NCBI GenBank assembly: GCA_902384455.1 | Contig: CABMCB010000039.1 | Coordinates: 1 to 48,766, forward strand | Direction of reading: 5' to 3' | Length of the DNA: 48,766 bases | Source: an uncultured archaeon | GTDB lineage: Archaea > Altiarchaeota > Altiarchaeia > IMC4 > SCGC-AAA252-I15 | In this document: positions 1 through 8,510 of the stretch, piece after piece | How the letters are laid out: each line of letters starts with the position of its first letter | Numbering within the stretch: the first letter of the stretch is position 1 | The notes under the pieces: generated by a model | What the model saw: the letters and a program-made list of their open reading frames with translations, nothing else | The model's database searches: none | Told to the model about the DNA's origin: nothing | Program-made: the position numbers and the translations under genes

Positions 1-1182
1 ATTTATTGGGTCATCCGGAGAAGTCATTTCCTTATGCCGCACATAGCCCCTCCCCGAAAAAATGTAGACGTCGATGCCTTCAGTCTTAGCAAGAATCCCA
101 TCCACCGACTTGAAACTCCCGCTGGAATAAGGCCTCCCGACGACTATCCGAGTGATGCTGTTTTGGTAGGCGAAGCTTGCTAGTTTAGTCGAGACGTCGT
201 TGCTTTTCATTGAGATGGTCTTTACTCCCAATCTTGCGGCCACGTCGAAAGCGTTAACCAGCCATTTCTTCTCGTCGTCTTTGAAGTATTCGTCCTCATC
301 GGTTTCGATGTGAAGCGCGATAAGCTCGGCGTCAAGCTCAACAGAAAGCCGGTAAGCCGCCCTCACAAGCTGCCCTGCATAAGGGCTCGCGTTTATCCCC
401 ACAAGCACCTTTTCTGCGGAATGCCATTCCCCCTCCATATCCTGCGCCTTCATGTACCTAATCATCTGGGTATCTATGCGCAAAGCCACCTCCTTAAGCG
501 CAATCTGACGCAAAGCCAGTAAGTTGCCTGACCTGAAGAACCGTTGGACGGCGGTGGAGGCCATGTCTTTCACGTAAATCTTTCCGTCCTTAAGCCTCTT
601 CAACAGGTCCTCAATCGGGAGGTCTATGAGTTTTACTTCGTCTGCGGTGAGGAACAACGGGTCAGGTATGTTTTCTGAGACCGTTATCCCAGTTATCTGC
701 TGGACAATATCCTTAAGGCTCTCAAGGTGCTGGACGTTCAACGTCGTATAGACGTCTATGCCTGCGTTAAGCAACTCCTCTATGTCCTTGTACCTCTTGT
801 CGTATTTCATCCCCTGGACGTTCGTGTGCGCTAGCTCGTCAATCAAAACTATGTTCGGCTTTCTCTTGATGATGGCTTCAACATCCGGCTCCCTAAGCTC
901 CAGCTCATTGTACTTAATAGTCTTGGGCGGCAAGGACTCAAAGTTCTTGGCCATATCCAAAGTCTCAGGCCTCTTATGATACTCCACATACCCTATTACT
1001 ACGTCGAGTTTTTCGTCTTTCTTCCTCATTACCGCGTCGTAAAGCATGGCGTACGTTTTTCCGACGCCCGGAGCGTAACCGAAGAAAATCGTCAGCCTAC
1101 CCTTGCTCTCATCCCTCTCCTGAGCGGTTATCTTCTTCAAAAGCTCCTCAGGGTCCGGCCGAATGTACTCGTCCTCTATCAT
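1..1182 (-). CDS. kdpD: KdpD, N-terminal part (sensor of Kdp operon), truncated by window edge
   Basis: The frame is open from an ATG at 1182 to the left edge, giving 394 visible codons with no stop. Residues 35-43 are a Walker A loop (GYAPGVGKT), followed by a Walker B-like strand ending LIDELAH; this is the KdpD N-terminal domain (pfam02702 type). From about residue 255 a universal-stress-protein-like domain follows (KVLVGINASPYAG... RIVVGRPYSSG). In bacteria KdpD senses K+ limitation and phosphorylates KdpE. Whether a histidine kinase domain follows cannot be seen, because the gene leaves the window; some KdpD-like proteins consist only of these two domains. The ATG overlaps the kdpC stop (ATGA), so it is the last visible gene of the kdp operon. 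Confidence 0.93.
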   Translation of the reverse strand, partial: MIEDEYIRPDPEELLKKITAQERDESKGRLTIFFGYAPGVGKTYAMLYDAVMRKKDEKLDVVIGYVEYHKRPETLDMAKNFESLPPKTIKYNELELREPDVEAIIKRKPNIVLIDELAHTNVQGMKYDKRYKDIEELLNAGIDVYTTLNVQHLESLKDIVQQITGITVSENIPDPLFLTADEVKLIDLPIEDLLKRLKDGKIYVKDMASTAVQRFFRSGNLLALRQIALKEVALRIDTQMIRYMKAQDMEGEWHSAEKVLVGINASPYAGQLVRAAYRLSVELDAELIALHIETDEDEYFKDDEKKWLVNAFDVAARLGVKTISMKSNDVSTKLASFAYQNSITRIVVGRPYSSGSFKSVDGILAKTEGIDVYIFSGRGYVRHKEMTSPDDPIN

Positions 1183-1775
1183 GTGTGCTCACTGTCGTCC
1201 AGCGCCTGGTTCAACAATAGAACATTAACTCGTTCTTCGCCTAAAACACCAAACAAAGGATACTCAGTATGCTTCTGGACGATTCTATTGACTGTGTCGA
1301 TTTCCATACCGCGCGCTTTAGCCACCCTCTGCGCCTGCATCTGCGCTGACATGAGGCTTATGTGCGGGTCCAGTCCGCTTGCGCTAGACATCACAGCATC
1401 AGACGGAACGTAAGAAACGCCGTTCGCCAGCATAAAGAGCCGCGTCCTATTATAGACGCCCTCAACCAAAATCCTGCTTGTAGGGCCCAAATTGCTGCCA
1501 GAAGAAGAAAGAGAATTATAAGGAAAACCCGACGTAGCAGACGGCCTAGACCAAAAATACTTTTCGCCCGTGAAGGATTGGCCTATAAGAGTCGAACCTA
1601 TTACGTCCCCGTTTTTGTCGTAGATTAAGCTTCCCTGAGACTGCGCCGGAAAGAGTATTCGGCCTACAGCGAATACTGTGAGGGGGTATATTATGGCTGT
1701 GATGACCCACAGTAGGGCAAAGAGCGCAACCGCCGGTTTCAGGGTTTTAATCGCCCCGTTTTTTCTGTCTTTCAT
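1179..1775 (-). CDS. kdpC: KdpC, K+-transporting ATPase subunit C
   Basis: 198 residues, the usual size of KdpC. One N-terminal membrane helix (about residues 15-37, ALFALLWVITAIIYPLTVFAV) is followed by an outside domain with family signatures: GSTLIGQSFTGEKYFWSRPSAT near residue 60, SGLDPHISLMSAQMQAQRVAKAR near residue 130, and VNVLLLNQALD at the C-terminus. KdpC stabilises the KdpA-KdpB complex and helps ATP binding by KdpB. Start and stop overlap both neighbours by four bases (ATGA), indicating translational coupling. Confidence 0.97.
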   Translation of the reverse strand: MKDRKNGAIKTLKPAVALFALLWVITAIIYPLTVFAVGRILFPAQSQGSLIYDKNGDVIGSTLIGQSFTGEKYFWSRPSATSGFPYNSLSSSGSNLGPTSRILVEGVYNRTRLFMLANGVSYVPSDAVMSSASGLDPHISLMSAQMQAQRVAKARGMEIDTVNRIVQKHTEYPLFGVLGEERVNVLLLNQALDDSEHT

Positions 1776-3811
1776 ATCAGCTGGCTTATGACGATGTCTA
1801 TGAGCTTTATCCCTATGAAAGGAGCTATCACTCCGCCTACTCCGTAGATGAGCACGTTCTTCCTGAATATCCCCTCAACTGACATGGGCTCGTATCTGAC
1901 GCCTTTGAGCGCCAAAGGAACCATCAAGAGGATTATTATTGCGTTGAATATCACAGCGGAAAGAATGGCGCTGTGGGGATTGGCAAGATGCAGTATGTTG
2001 AAGACCCCCAATTCAGGGTATATCGTGTACAATGCGGCGGGTACTATGGCGAAATATTTGGCGACGTCGTTTGCGATGCTGAAAGTCGTCAAAGCCCCCC
2101 GTGTCATTAGAATCTCCCGTCCCACAGTCACAATGTCAATAAGCTTGGAAGGATGGTTGTCCAAGTCAATCATATTCGCCGCCTCCTTAGCCACCTGCGT
2201 TCCTTCGCTCATCGCCACGGCAACGTCCGCCTGAGCGAGCGCCGGAGCGTCGTTTGTTCCGTCCCCTGTCATAGCCACCATAAAACCCTGATTCTGCTCC
2301 TCCCTAATAATCCTAAGCTTGTCCTCGGGTTTCGCCTGCGCCAGATAATGCTCCACACCCGCCTCATGCGCAATATGGGCTGCAGTCAAAGGGTTATCGC
2401 CGGTAATGATAATAGTCTTAATCCCCATACGCCTAACTTCAGCCAAACGCTCCTTAATGTTCGACTTCAAAACGTCCTTCAGGTGTATCACCCCCACGAT
2501 AGTTTTGTCGACGTACACCACCAAAGGAGTGCCTCCGCGATCGGCTATCTTGCTCACCTCATCGTCTAACCCGATTGGTATTTCCCCGCCAAGCTTGCGC
2601 ACATTCTCAACAACAGAATCAGACGCACCCTTCCTGTATACGCGGCCCATATAATCTGCTCCGCTAAGCCGAGTCTGAGGCGTAAAGGGGATAGTGGACA
2701 CCTGACCCGTAGGACAGCTGAAGTCGACGTTATACTTAACCCTCGCAAGAGCAGAGACGCTCTTCCCCTCAGGCGTCTCGTCGCCTATGGACGCGATAAA
2801 AGCCGCCTCAGCCAACTGCTCCTTACTAAACCCGTTTAAAGCGATAAAGTCGACGGCCTGCCTATTGCCGTAAGTTATGGTGCCAGTCTTATCCAAAAGA
2901 ATGGTGCTTATGTCGCCCGCCGCCTCAACCGCCTTACCGGACAACACAATGACGTTCTTCTTGAACAGCCTATCCATGCCCGCAATTCCTATAGCCGGCA
3001 GCAAAGCCGCGATGGTAGTAGGCGCCAAACAAACGAACAAAGAAACAAGAACCACCACCTCAACCGGCGAACCCCTGCCAACTGCGCTAACGCTGTACGC
3101 AGACAACGCCCAAAGATTGACGACCACAAAAAGGAATATCAAAGTCAAAGAAATCAAGAGCGTATCCAAAGCTATCTCATTGGGCGTCTTAGGCCTCTTG
3201 GCGGCATCAATCATGTTAATCATCCGGTCTATAAACGTCTCCCCCTGATTGACGGTAATCCTCACAATACACTTGTTTGCTATCACCTTAGTGCCCGCTA
3301 TGACCCCGCACTTGTCTCCCCCAGACTCCCTAAGAACAGGAGCAGATTCCCCCGTTATCGCCGACTCATCCACCAGCACGGAACCTGAAATAATCTCGCC
3401 GTCAGAAGGAATCACATCCCCAATCTCCACGAGAATATTATCCCCCCTCCTCAATTCGGCCGCATGAACCTGATGTGCGGCGGCGCCGAAGTCCGGCTTA
3501 TCAAGCATTTTAGCCATGACTGTCGTCCTTGTCCTCTTAAGTTCGTCAGTCCTCGCTTTACCGCGAATTTCCGCAAAAGACTCCGCGAAAGTGCTGAAAA
3601 GCACAGTAAGCCACAGCCAGACCGTCACGCCCAAGTGGAATCCAATAGACTTCCCCGACAGATACGCGTCAATGAGGCCCCATGTGGTTATGGCGCTGCC
3701 TACTTCCACCGAAAACATGACGGGATTCCTCCAAAGTGACCAAGGACTAAGCCTCTTGAATGCGTCAAAGGCGGCGGCAGTCATCATCCCAGACTTGAAG
3801 GAAGAAGCCAT
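1772..3811 (-). CDS. kdpB: KdpB, catalytic P-type ATPase subunit
   Basis: 679 residues, full length for KdpB. Visible P-type ATPase motifs: the TGES actuator loop (ESAITGESAPV), the phosphorylation site DKTGTIT at about residue 307, and the hinge motif TGDGTNDAPALAQADVAVAM. It hydrolyses ATP to drive K+ uptake through KdpA in the cell membrane. The ATG sits in a TGATG junction with kdpA, and a GGAGGCG ribosome-binding site lies just upstream inside the kdpA end, so this start is well supported. Confidence 0.98.
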   Translation of the reverse strand: MASSFKSGMMTAAAFDAFKRLSPWSLWRNPVMFSVEVGSAITTWGLIDAYLSGKSIGFHLGVTVWLWLTVLFSTFAESFAEIRGKARTDELKRTRTTVMAKMLDKPDFGAAAHQVHAAELRRGDNILVEIGDVIPSDGEIISGSVLVDESAITGESAPVLRESGGDKCGVIAGTKVIANKCIVRITVNQGETFIDRMINMIDAAKRPKTPNEIALDTLLISLTLIFLFVVVNLWALSAYSVSAVGRGSPVEVVVLVSLFVCLAPTTIAALLPAIGIAGMDRLFKKNVIVLSGKAVEAAGDISTILLDKTGTITYGNRQAVDFIALNGFSKEQLAEAAFIASIGDETPEGKSVSALARVKYNVDFSCPTGQVSTIPFTPQTRLSGADYMGRVYRKGASDSVVENVRKLGGEIPIGLDDEVSKIADRGGTPLVVYVDKTIVGVIHLKDVLKSNIKERLAEVRRMGIKTIIITGDNPLTAAHIAHEAGVEHYLAQAKPEDKLRIIREEQNQGFMVAMTGDGTNDAPALAQADVAVAMSEGTQVAKEAANMIDLDNHPSKLIDIVTVGREILMTRGALTTFSIANDVAKYFAIVPAALYTIYPELGVFNILHLANPHSAILSAVIFNAIIILLMVPLALKGVRYEPMSVEGIFRKNVLIYGVGGVIAPFIGIKLIDIVISQLI

Positions 3812-5532
3812 CAGAATACGCCTCCACTAAGCATAATCAGGTGCTCTATGACCGGGCCCAAACCAAGAGCAGGAAGGAATGATATGGTGTCTAACAGAAG
3901 AATGACTATGACAAGCCACACGATGAAAGTCAAAGTGTTCGTCTTAAGCACGTCAGTAGACGCATAATGCTTCTTTTTGACCATGGAACCGGCCAAAGCC
4001 AACGCAGCCACCGCCGGAACGAACCTGCCCAAAAGCATCGCAACAGCCCCAAAAATATTGTAAAAAAGGGTGTTGGCGTTAATGCCGCCAAATGCGCTTC
4101 CGTTGTTGTTTGACATTGAAGCCCACGCGTACAGTACTTCGCTTACTGCGTGCGGGCCGCCGTTGTAGATTGATGCGGTGGCTTCTGGAACCAGAAGTGC
4201 TGCTGCGGAGAGCAATAGCACGAGTATGGGCGGCACCAGCACGATGACGACGGAGTATTTCATGTCGAAGGCGTCTATCTTCTTGCCCATATACTCGGGA
4301 GTCCTGCCTACCATGAGGCCGGCGACGAACACGGCTATGATTACGTAAGGCAGAATTGTGTAGATTCCTGAGCCGACTCCCCCCGGGCATATCTCCCCCA
4401 AAAGGATTAAGACCATCGGCACCATGCCGCCAAGAGGAGTCAGCGAATCATGCATTGTGTTGACTGCCCCAGTTGACGTGGCGGTTGTTGCTGTGGCATA
4501 AAGAATGCTTTCGCCCACCCCAAAACGCACTTCCTTCCCCTCCAAGTATTCGCCGCTCACATTCGCACCTCCGATAAGAGAGTTGCCTTCCTTCTCAAAG
4601 AAGTAGCCGAAAGAAAAAGCCGCCACAAAAAAAAGCATCATCGCGGCGAAAATCACCCAACCCTGCTTCGTATCACCTACCATATACCCGAAAGTGTACG
4701 CCAAAGAAAAAGGGATCAAAAGAATCAAAAGAACCTCAAATAAACTCGACAAAGGAGTCGGATTCTCAAAAGGATGCGCTGCGTTCGCGTTAAAGAAGCC
4801 GCCTCCATTAGTCCCAAACTCCTTAATAGCCTCCTGCGACGCCACAGGCCCCATAGGCAAAACCTGCCCAGCTATCACAGAGCCGTCGGCCGAAACATAC
4901 GGCTCGACAAGCGACGAATCAACGTAAGCGCCGAAGTTCTGAATAACACCCTGCGACAAAAGAAAAACAGCGCCCAAAAAAGCGCCAGGCAGCAGAATAT
5001 ACAGAACGCACCTTGTCACGTCCACCCAGAAGTTGCCTATAGTCCCCTCTGAATGGCGGCTTATGCCGCGAATCAAAGCTATCGCCACGCATATGCCGGT
5101 GGCTGCGGAAAGGAAATTCTGCACTGCAAGACCTGCCATCTGAGTGAAATAACTCGCCAAACCTTCGCCGGAATACGCCTGCCAGTTGGTGTTTGTAACA
5201 AAACTAACTGCGGTGTTGACAGCCAAATCCCACGAAAAACCGCCGAAACCCTGCGGGTTCAGAGGAAGATACCGCTGGAAAACAAGGATGATAAAAAGAG
5301 CGATAATCCCCAGGAAATTGAACAACAGCATGGACGCCGCATAAGACCCCCATGTCGTCTCTTCGCCAGACTCAATGCCTGAAAATAGATAAATAGCGTC
5401 TTCAAGCCGCCTAAAGACCTTTATTTTGCCTTCAAATACCCCCGCAATATACAAACCCAACGGCTTAACCAACAGCGTCACGGCCAAAACGCATGCGGCA
5501 AACAAGGCAGTATCAGCAAAAAAGTCGGCCAT
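3811..5532 (-). CDS. kdpA: KdpA, K+-channel-like subunit
   Basis: 573 residues from the ATG at 5532; a GTG two codons earlier (5538) is also possible. The protein has about ten membrane segments. Selectivity-filter-like loops of the SKT/Trk/Ktr/KdpA type are visible: TNTNWQAYSGE near residue 115, EFGTNGGGFFNANAAHPFENPT near 240, and ASMSNNNGSAFGG near 480. KdpA binds and conducts K+. It is the first gene of the operon; I find no kdpF-like small ORF upstream. Plus-strand composition changes within the gene (G/T-rich about 4090-4340, A/C-rich about 4560-5000). Confidence 0.97.
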   Translation of the reverse strand: MADFFADTALFAACVLAVTLLVKPLGLYIAGVFEGKIKVFRRLEDAIYLFSGIESGEETTWGSYAASMLLFNFLGIIALFIILVFQRYLPLNPQGFGGFSWDLAVNTAVSFVTNTNWQAYSGEGLASYFTQMAGLAVQNFLSAATGICVAIALIRGISRHSEGTIGNFWVDVTRCVLYILLPGAFLGAVFLLSQGVIQNFGAYVDSSLVEPYVSADGSVIAGQVLPMGPVASQEAIKEFGTNGGGFFNANAAHPFENPTPLSSLFEVLLILLIPFSLAYTFGYMVGDTKQGWVIFAAMMLFFVAAFSFGYFFEKEGNSLIGGANVSGEYLEGKEVRFGVGESILYATATTATSTGAVNTMHDSLTPLGGMVPMVLILLGEICPGGVGSGIYTILPYVIIAVFVAGLMVGRTPEYMGKKIDAFDMKYSVVIVLVPPILVLLLSAAALLVPEATASIYNGGPHAVSEVLYAWASMSNNNGSAFGGINANTLFYNIFGAVAMLLGRFVPAVAALALAGSMVKKKHYASTDVLKTNTLTFIVWLVIVILLLDTISFLPALGLGPVIEHLIMLSGGVF

Positions 5533-5579
5533 AATCACACCCAGTTAGTTTCTTCTGTCATTGGCAGCCTGTTGTAAAT

Positions 5580-5595
5580 CCCCCCTCTCGGGGAG
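5580..5595 (-). promoter_or_regulatory. GNRA-tetraloop hairpin in the kdp leader
   Basis: On the minus strand, CTCCCC-GAGA-GGGGGG can form a six-pair stem (one U-G wobble) closed by a GNRA loop. It lies in the expected 5' leader, about 50 bases before the kdpA start. It may be a regulatory element or a processing/stability hairpin. It does not match any riboswitch class I recognise. Confidence 0.45.
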
Positions 5596-5662
5596 TGTGC
5601 ATATCGGCTGCTTAACTACTCGAATAGGCTCTTGTGTTTAAAAATAACTCTAAAATAGGGCG

Positions 5663-5671
5663 GTTTATAAG
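5663..5671 (-). promoter_or_regulatory. TATA-like box for the kdp operon
   Basis: On the minus strand this reads CTTATAAAC, a good archaeal TATA box match. Transcription about 25 bases downstream would give a kdp leader of roughly 110 nt. A second A/T-rich candidate (TATTTTTAAA on the minus strand, 5637-5646) would give a shorter leader. Either way the hairpin at 5580-5595 would be transcribed. Confidence 0.45.
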
Positions 5672-5750
5672 CGGATTTATCAACTAATATACCCTGTTTA
5701 TGTGGATTTCCACAATTTAATCTGACTTACCTCTGTCGGTGAAATCCGTC

Positions 5751-6509
5751 CTACTTACTCCTTTTGAGCGTGGTTAGGCTTTTGTATACGAATTCTGCGT
5801 CAACTGCGGGGTTCATTGCTATGCCGCGTTCTATTATGACTGCGGGCACGCCGCATGCTTTGGCTGTTTCTTCCACAACAAGCTGGTTTACTGTTTGGTG
5901 GCGGACGATGTTTTCTGTTGAGGGGTCGCGTTTTCTAAGTCCTGCTTCGTTGTCTTTGATTCTTTGTTTGCTGACTACTTCCGGGTTGTGGTTGAAAAGG
6001 AATATGGCGTCCGGATTAAGTATGTTGAAGACTGACGGCGGCACTCCGATAAGGTAGCCGTTTGGCGTCTCAACGGTCGCATGCGTGTCCACGCAGTAGA
6101 CCATTTTGTTCGTTCCTAAACGGCTCTTTTCTGCTATGGAGGATGCGGCTTTAAGCTGGATTTCTTTTTGCTGTTCGACTGAGAGTTTGGCTCTCATTTC
6201 GTCGCGGTGTTTTATGCCGTAATTTTTGCTTGCGACCTCGAACATTACGTCGCCGTAGTTGAGTATTTTGACTTCGTAGTCCTTGTGGGCTTCCTGAAAC
6301 ACCTTCATAACGTAGCTTTTGCCAACTCCCGGCACTCCGAATATGAGCAGCACAATGGGCGCTTTAGCCGGTTTAGGATTCCATTTGTAGTCACTAAGGC
6401 TTCCGTTGAATCCTTTGTAGTCTACAAGAGACGACTCAAGAGTAACTGCTTTCTGCGCGGCATTGCCGGCAACGCCCGTTGAATCCGAAACGTCCTTATT
6501 TGAGACCAT
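5751..6509 (-). CDS. adkA: Archaeal-type adenylate kinase (AdkA-like) with N-terminal extension
   Basis: 252 residues. After about 50 atypical N-terminal residues comes a P-loop (IFGVPGVGKSYV), then NYGDVMFEVA, a DEMR segment, VDTHATVETPNGYLIGVPPSVFNILNPDAIFLFNHNPE and a basic lid-like stretch. These match the trimeric archaeal adenylate kinase family (about 190 residues), which converts AMP and ATP to two ADP, rather than bacterial Adk. The N-terminal extension is unusual. There is no obvious methionine right before the P-loop, so the ATG at 6509 is kept. The gene is divergent from the mevalonate-kinase-like gene at 6589. Confidence 0.85.
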   Translation of the reverse strand: MVSNKDVSDSTGVAGNAAQKAVTLESSLVDYKGFNGSLSDYKWNPKPAKAPIVLLIFGVPGVGKSYVMKVFQEAHKDYEVKILNYGDVMFEVASKNYGIKHRDEMRAKLSVEQQKEIQLKAASSIAEKSRLGTNKMVYCVDTHATVETPNGYLIGVPPSVFNILNPDAIFLFNHNPEVVSKQRIKDNEAGLRKRDPSTENIVRHQTVNQLVVEETAKACGVPAVIIERGIAMNPAVDAEFVYKSLTTLKRSK

Positions 6510-6554
6510 TGTTCATCAGCCGATTATTTTAGGAAAATAAGGTGGTAAGGCAGG

Positions 6555-6563
6555 TTTATTAAT
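6555..6563 (+). promoter_or_regulatory. TATA-like box before the mevalonate-kinase-like gene
   Basis: TTTATTAAT lies 26-34 bases before the ATG at 6589, the spacing expected for a leaderless archaeal transcript. Confidence 0.5.
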
Positions 6564-6588
6564 CGCCCGAATTTAATGAATAACGTTT

Positions 6589-7491
6589 ATGGTAACTGCT
6601 TCTGCGCCCGAGGGAATAATACTAGCCGGCGAGCACGTTTACGGAAAAACAACACATTTAATCGCAGCAGCAATACAACACAGAACCCAGGCGACCGCCG
6701 AACCATTAGGCGGAGACATCATCCGTTTAATATGGCCTCCAAACGCTGAAGCGAGCGCCCGCATATTAAGCACGGTGCTTGTTGAGAAGAAGGGTCCGCC
6801 TGAGCTGACTAGCGTTCTTGACGTCGGCGGGCTTGCGGTGGGCGTATACGGGATACGGAAGGGATTCAGCGTGCGTTTGAAAGGCGAAAGCACTTTGAAC
6901 CAGCCCGGCAGGATTATTGCGTCTCAAGTCGCAGTTTTTTCAGCTGTCGCCAAACTAAACAACATAGACGCAAAGCCAGTTGACATGCCCCGCCTGATAT
7001 ACCCTATCGCCAGAAAGCAAGGCCCAATGTCAGACGCTTACATAGTCGCATCATCCCTAGGCGGCGTCCACCTGATAAACACGGAGTCTGCGGAATCCGT
7101 CACCACCCCTCAAACGCTGCTTGTTTACGCTGAGACGCCCTCGGATTCCACACCAAAAAAAGCACCCCCCGAATTAGAAGCACAGTTTAATTCAATCGTA
7201 GAAGAAACGGCGGAACCACTAAAGGCAGGAGACCAAAAACGACTAGGGAACGCATTAAGCGCCCACCAAAAACTCGCTGTAGAAAACGAGCTTATCCCCG
7301 CCTCATCAAGCGAACCCTGCCTAATCGCAGAACAAGCAGGAGCCTTTGGCGCAAAAGGAGGCGAAGGATACGTAATCGCAGCAGCCGGCCCAATGAAGGC
7401 GGAAGAGGTTGTTAAGGCGCTTTCTGAAAAAGGGTTTCCAGCGCACCTGGTTGAATTGGGCGCAATCGGAGTAACATTGAACGGGCCGTAA
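6589..7491 (+). CDS. Degenerate mevalonate-kinase-like GHMP protein
   Basis: 300 residues. The N-terminus (SAPEGIILAGEHVYGK then AAAIQHRTQA) aligns with motif 1 of mevalonate kinases, though the usual APGK lysine is lost. A conserved Asp segment (GPMSDAYIVASSLGGVHLI) and the glycine-rich C-terminal motif (GAFGAKGGEGYVIAAAG) are present. The ATP-binding motif 2 (PxGxGLGSSAA) cannot be found; its place holds NQPGRIIASQVAVFSAVAK. The neighbours are isoprenoid genes (MvaD-like, prenyl synthase, IPP isomerase), so mevalonate phosphorylation is the natural guess. The altered nucleotide loop leaves room for another substrate or an inactive role. The start is supported by the TATA-like box at 6555. 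Confidence 0.7.
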   Translation: MVTASAPEGIILAGEHVYGKTTHLIAAAIQHRTQATAEPLGGDIIRLIWPPNAEASARILSTVLVEKKGPPELTSVLDVGGLAVGVYGIRKGFSVRLKGESTLNQPGRIIASQVAVFSAVAKLNNIDAKPVDMPRLIYPIARKQGPMSDAYIVASSLGGVHLINTESAESVTTPQTLLVYAETPSDSTPKKAPPELEAQFNSIVEETAEPLKAGDQKRLGNALSAHQKLAVENELIPASSSEPCLIAEQAGAFGAKGGEGYVIAAAGPMKAEEVVKALSEKGFPAHLVELGAIGVTLNGP

Positions 7492-7493
7492 AA

Positions 7494-8432
7494 TCAGATT
7501 AGTTTGGCTGCTCCGCCTACGACGAAAATCCTGGACTTAAATCCTTCTTCATCAATTTTGCGCGAAACCGACTCTGCGTCGTCCTTCAGGCAGAAAACGT
7601 ACACTGCGCTGCCTCCTGCGACGTTCCAAAAGCAGTTCAACCCTTTTTTACGCCAGCTTTCGACAAGAGACGTCAAACCCTTCATCTGAGCAGTCCTCAC
7701 GGGAAAACCCAAGTCCTCCACTAAACCGTGGAAAGTGCGCGCCTCATCCTCCATCAAAGAAAACAAAGAAACTAAGTCACCGTCGGCTGCAGCCTCCTTA
7801 GCCCCTCTAACCTTCTCAGGAATTCTCTTAAGACGAAGCGGATACTTAGGGTGCTCCACGATGCGCTTATGCAAATCGTCAGCCGCCCTCCTCTCAGAAG
7901 GAAACTCCACAACAAAAGCCCTAACGTCCCTAAGCTCGCGCCTGTCCGCCAACAACTCCGCCTCCAAAGAGGCAGGGTCATAAGCCGAAAGACCTCCGTA
8001 CAAGCTGCGGTAAGCAGTCTCAGACCCACATGTGGCATAAGGAAGAAGCTCGTCCACACTCAACCCCAACGAGAGGAATCCGTTTAATGCCGTCGCAAGA
8101 GCAGCTGCCCCCGAGTCGGAACTACCCGTAGCAATCCCCTCGTTATGGGACTCAATACGTAATTCTCCCGTGAATTTCGCCTTCTTCTTCAGAAGCTCAA
8201 CGACAACTCCCATGTCCTCCCCCCGCCTACCCTCCGGCGGCTTGCCGTTAACCAAAAAACCCCCTTTCCCGCCTTCCAAAGGGGAAACCTCAGTCAAAGT
8301 CCTCACCTTCCCCGCCGCATCAGTCAAAGCCAAGCTGACGCTTGCGTGAAGCCCGATTCTCCTCTCGTAATCCCTGAATCCTTCAGCGAAAACGACCGGC
8401 AGCCCCGGGTAAGCGCAAGCTTTCAAAACCAC
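7494..8432 (-). CDS. MvaD-like GHMP protein (diphospho-/phosphomevalonate decarboxylase family)
   Basis: 312 residues from a GTG at 8432 (a TTG at 8426 is an alternative; there is no ATG nearby). The pattern YPGLPVVFAEGFRDYERRIGLHASVSL resembles the N-terminus of archaeal mevalonate (di)phosphate decarboxylases (HPxQGLxKYHGxRDEERRxPYHDSIS). IATGSSDSGAAALATALNGF stands for motif 2 and GSETAYRSLYGGLSAYD for the SACRSLYGGF segment. The family phosphorylates the tertiary hydroxyl and usually decarboxylates. The DAGPN motif holding the catalytic Asp appears replaced (FWNVAGGSAVYVF), which raises the possibility of a mevalonate-3-kinase-like or other activity. It converges on the preceding gene with a 2-base gap. 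Confidence 0.72.
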   Translation of the reverse strand: MVLKACAYPGLPVVFAEGFRDYERRIGLHASVSLALTDAAGKVRTLTEVSPLEGGKGGFLVNGKPPEGRRGEDMGVVVELLKKKAKFTGELRIESHNEGIATGSSDSGAAALATALNGFLSLGLSVDELLPYATCGSETAYRSLYGGLSAYDPASLEAELLADRRELRDVRAFVVEFPSERRAADDLHKRIVEHPKYPLRLKRIPEKVRGAKEAAADGDLVSLFSLMEDEARTFHGLVEDLGFPVRTAQMKGLTSLVESWRKKGLNCFWNVAGGSAVYVFCLKDDAESVSRKIDEEGFKSRIFVVGGAAKLI

Positions 8433-8475
8433 AAGAAAACATTAATGCCTAACCAAAAAAACCCTCTAAATAGGG

Positions 8476-8484
8476 CATATAAAC
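8476..8484 (+). promoter_or_regulatory. TATA-like box for the prenyl-diphosphate synthase
   Basis: CATATAAAC lies 27-35 bases before the ATG at 8511. It supports that ATG over the longer in-frame start at 8346, which would run back across the start of the divergent MvaD-like gene. Confidence 0.6.
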
Positions 8485-8510
8485 GCTGCCGTCAAAAATC
8501 TTACGCCCAA

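Noticed and set aside
5539..5750. kdpF gene or c-di-AMP riboswitch in the kdp leader
   Set aside because: No small hydrophobic ORF in the kdp direction and no recognisable riboswitch consensus; only the hairpin is reported.
8346..8510. Longer prenyl synthase start at 8346
   Set aside because: It would run across the start of the divergent MvaD-like gene and upstream of the TATA-like box at 8476; the ATG at 8511 gives the usual family length.
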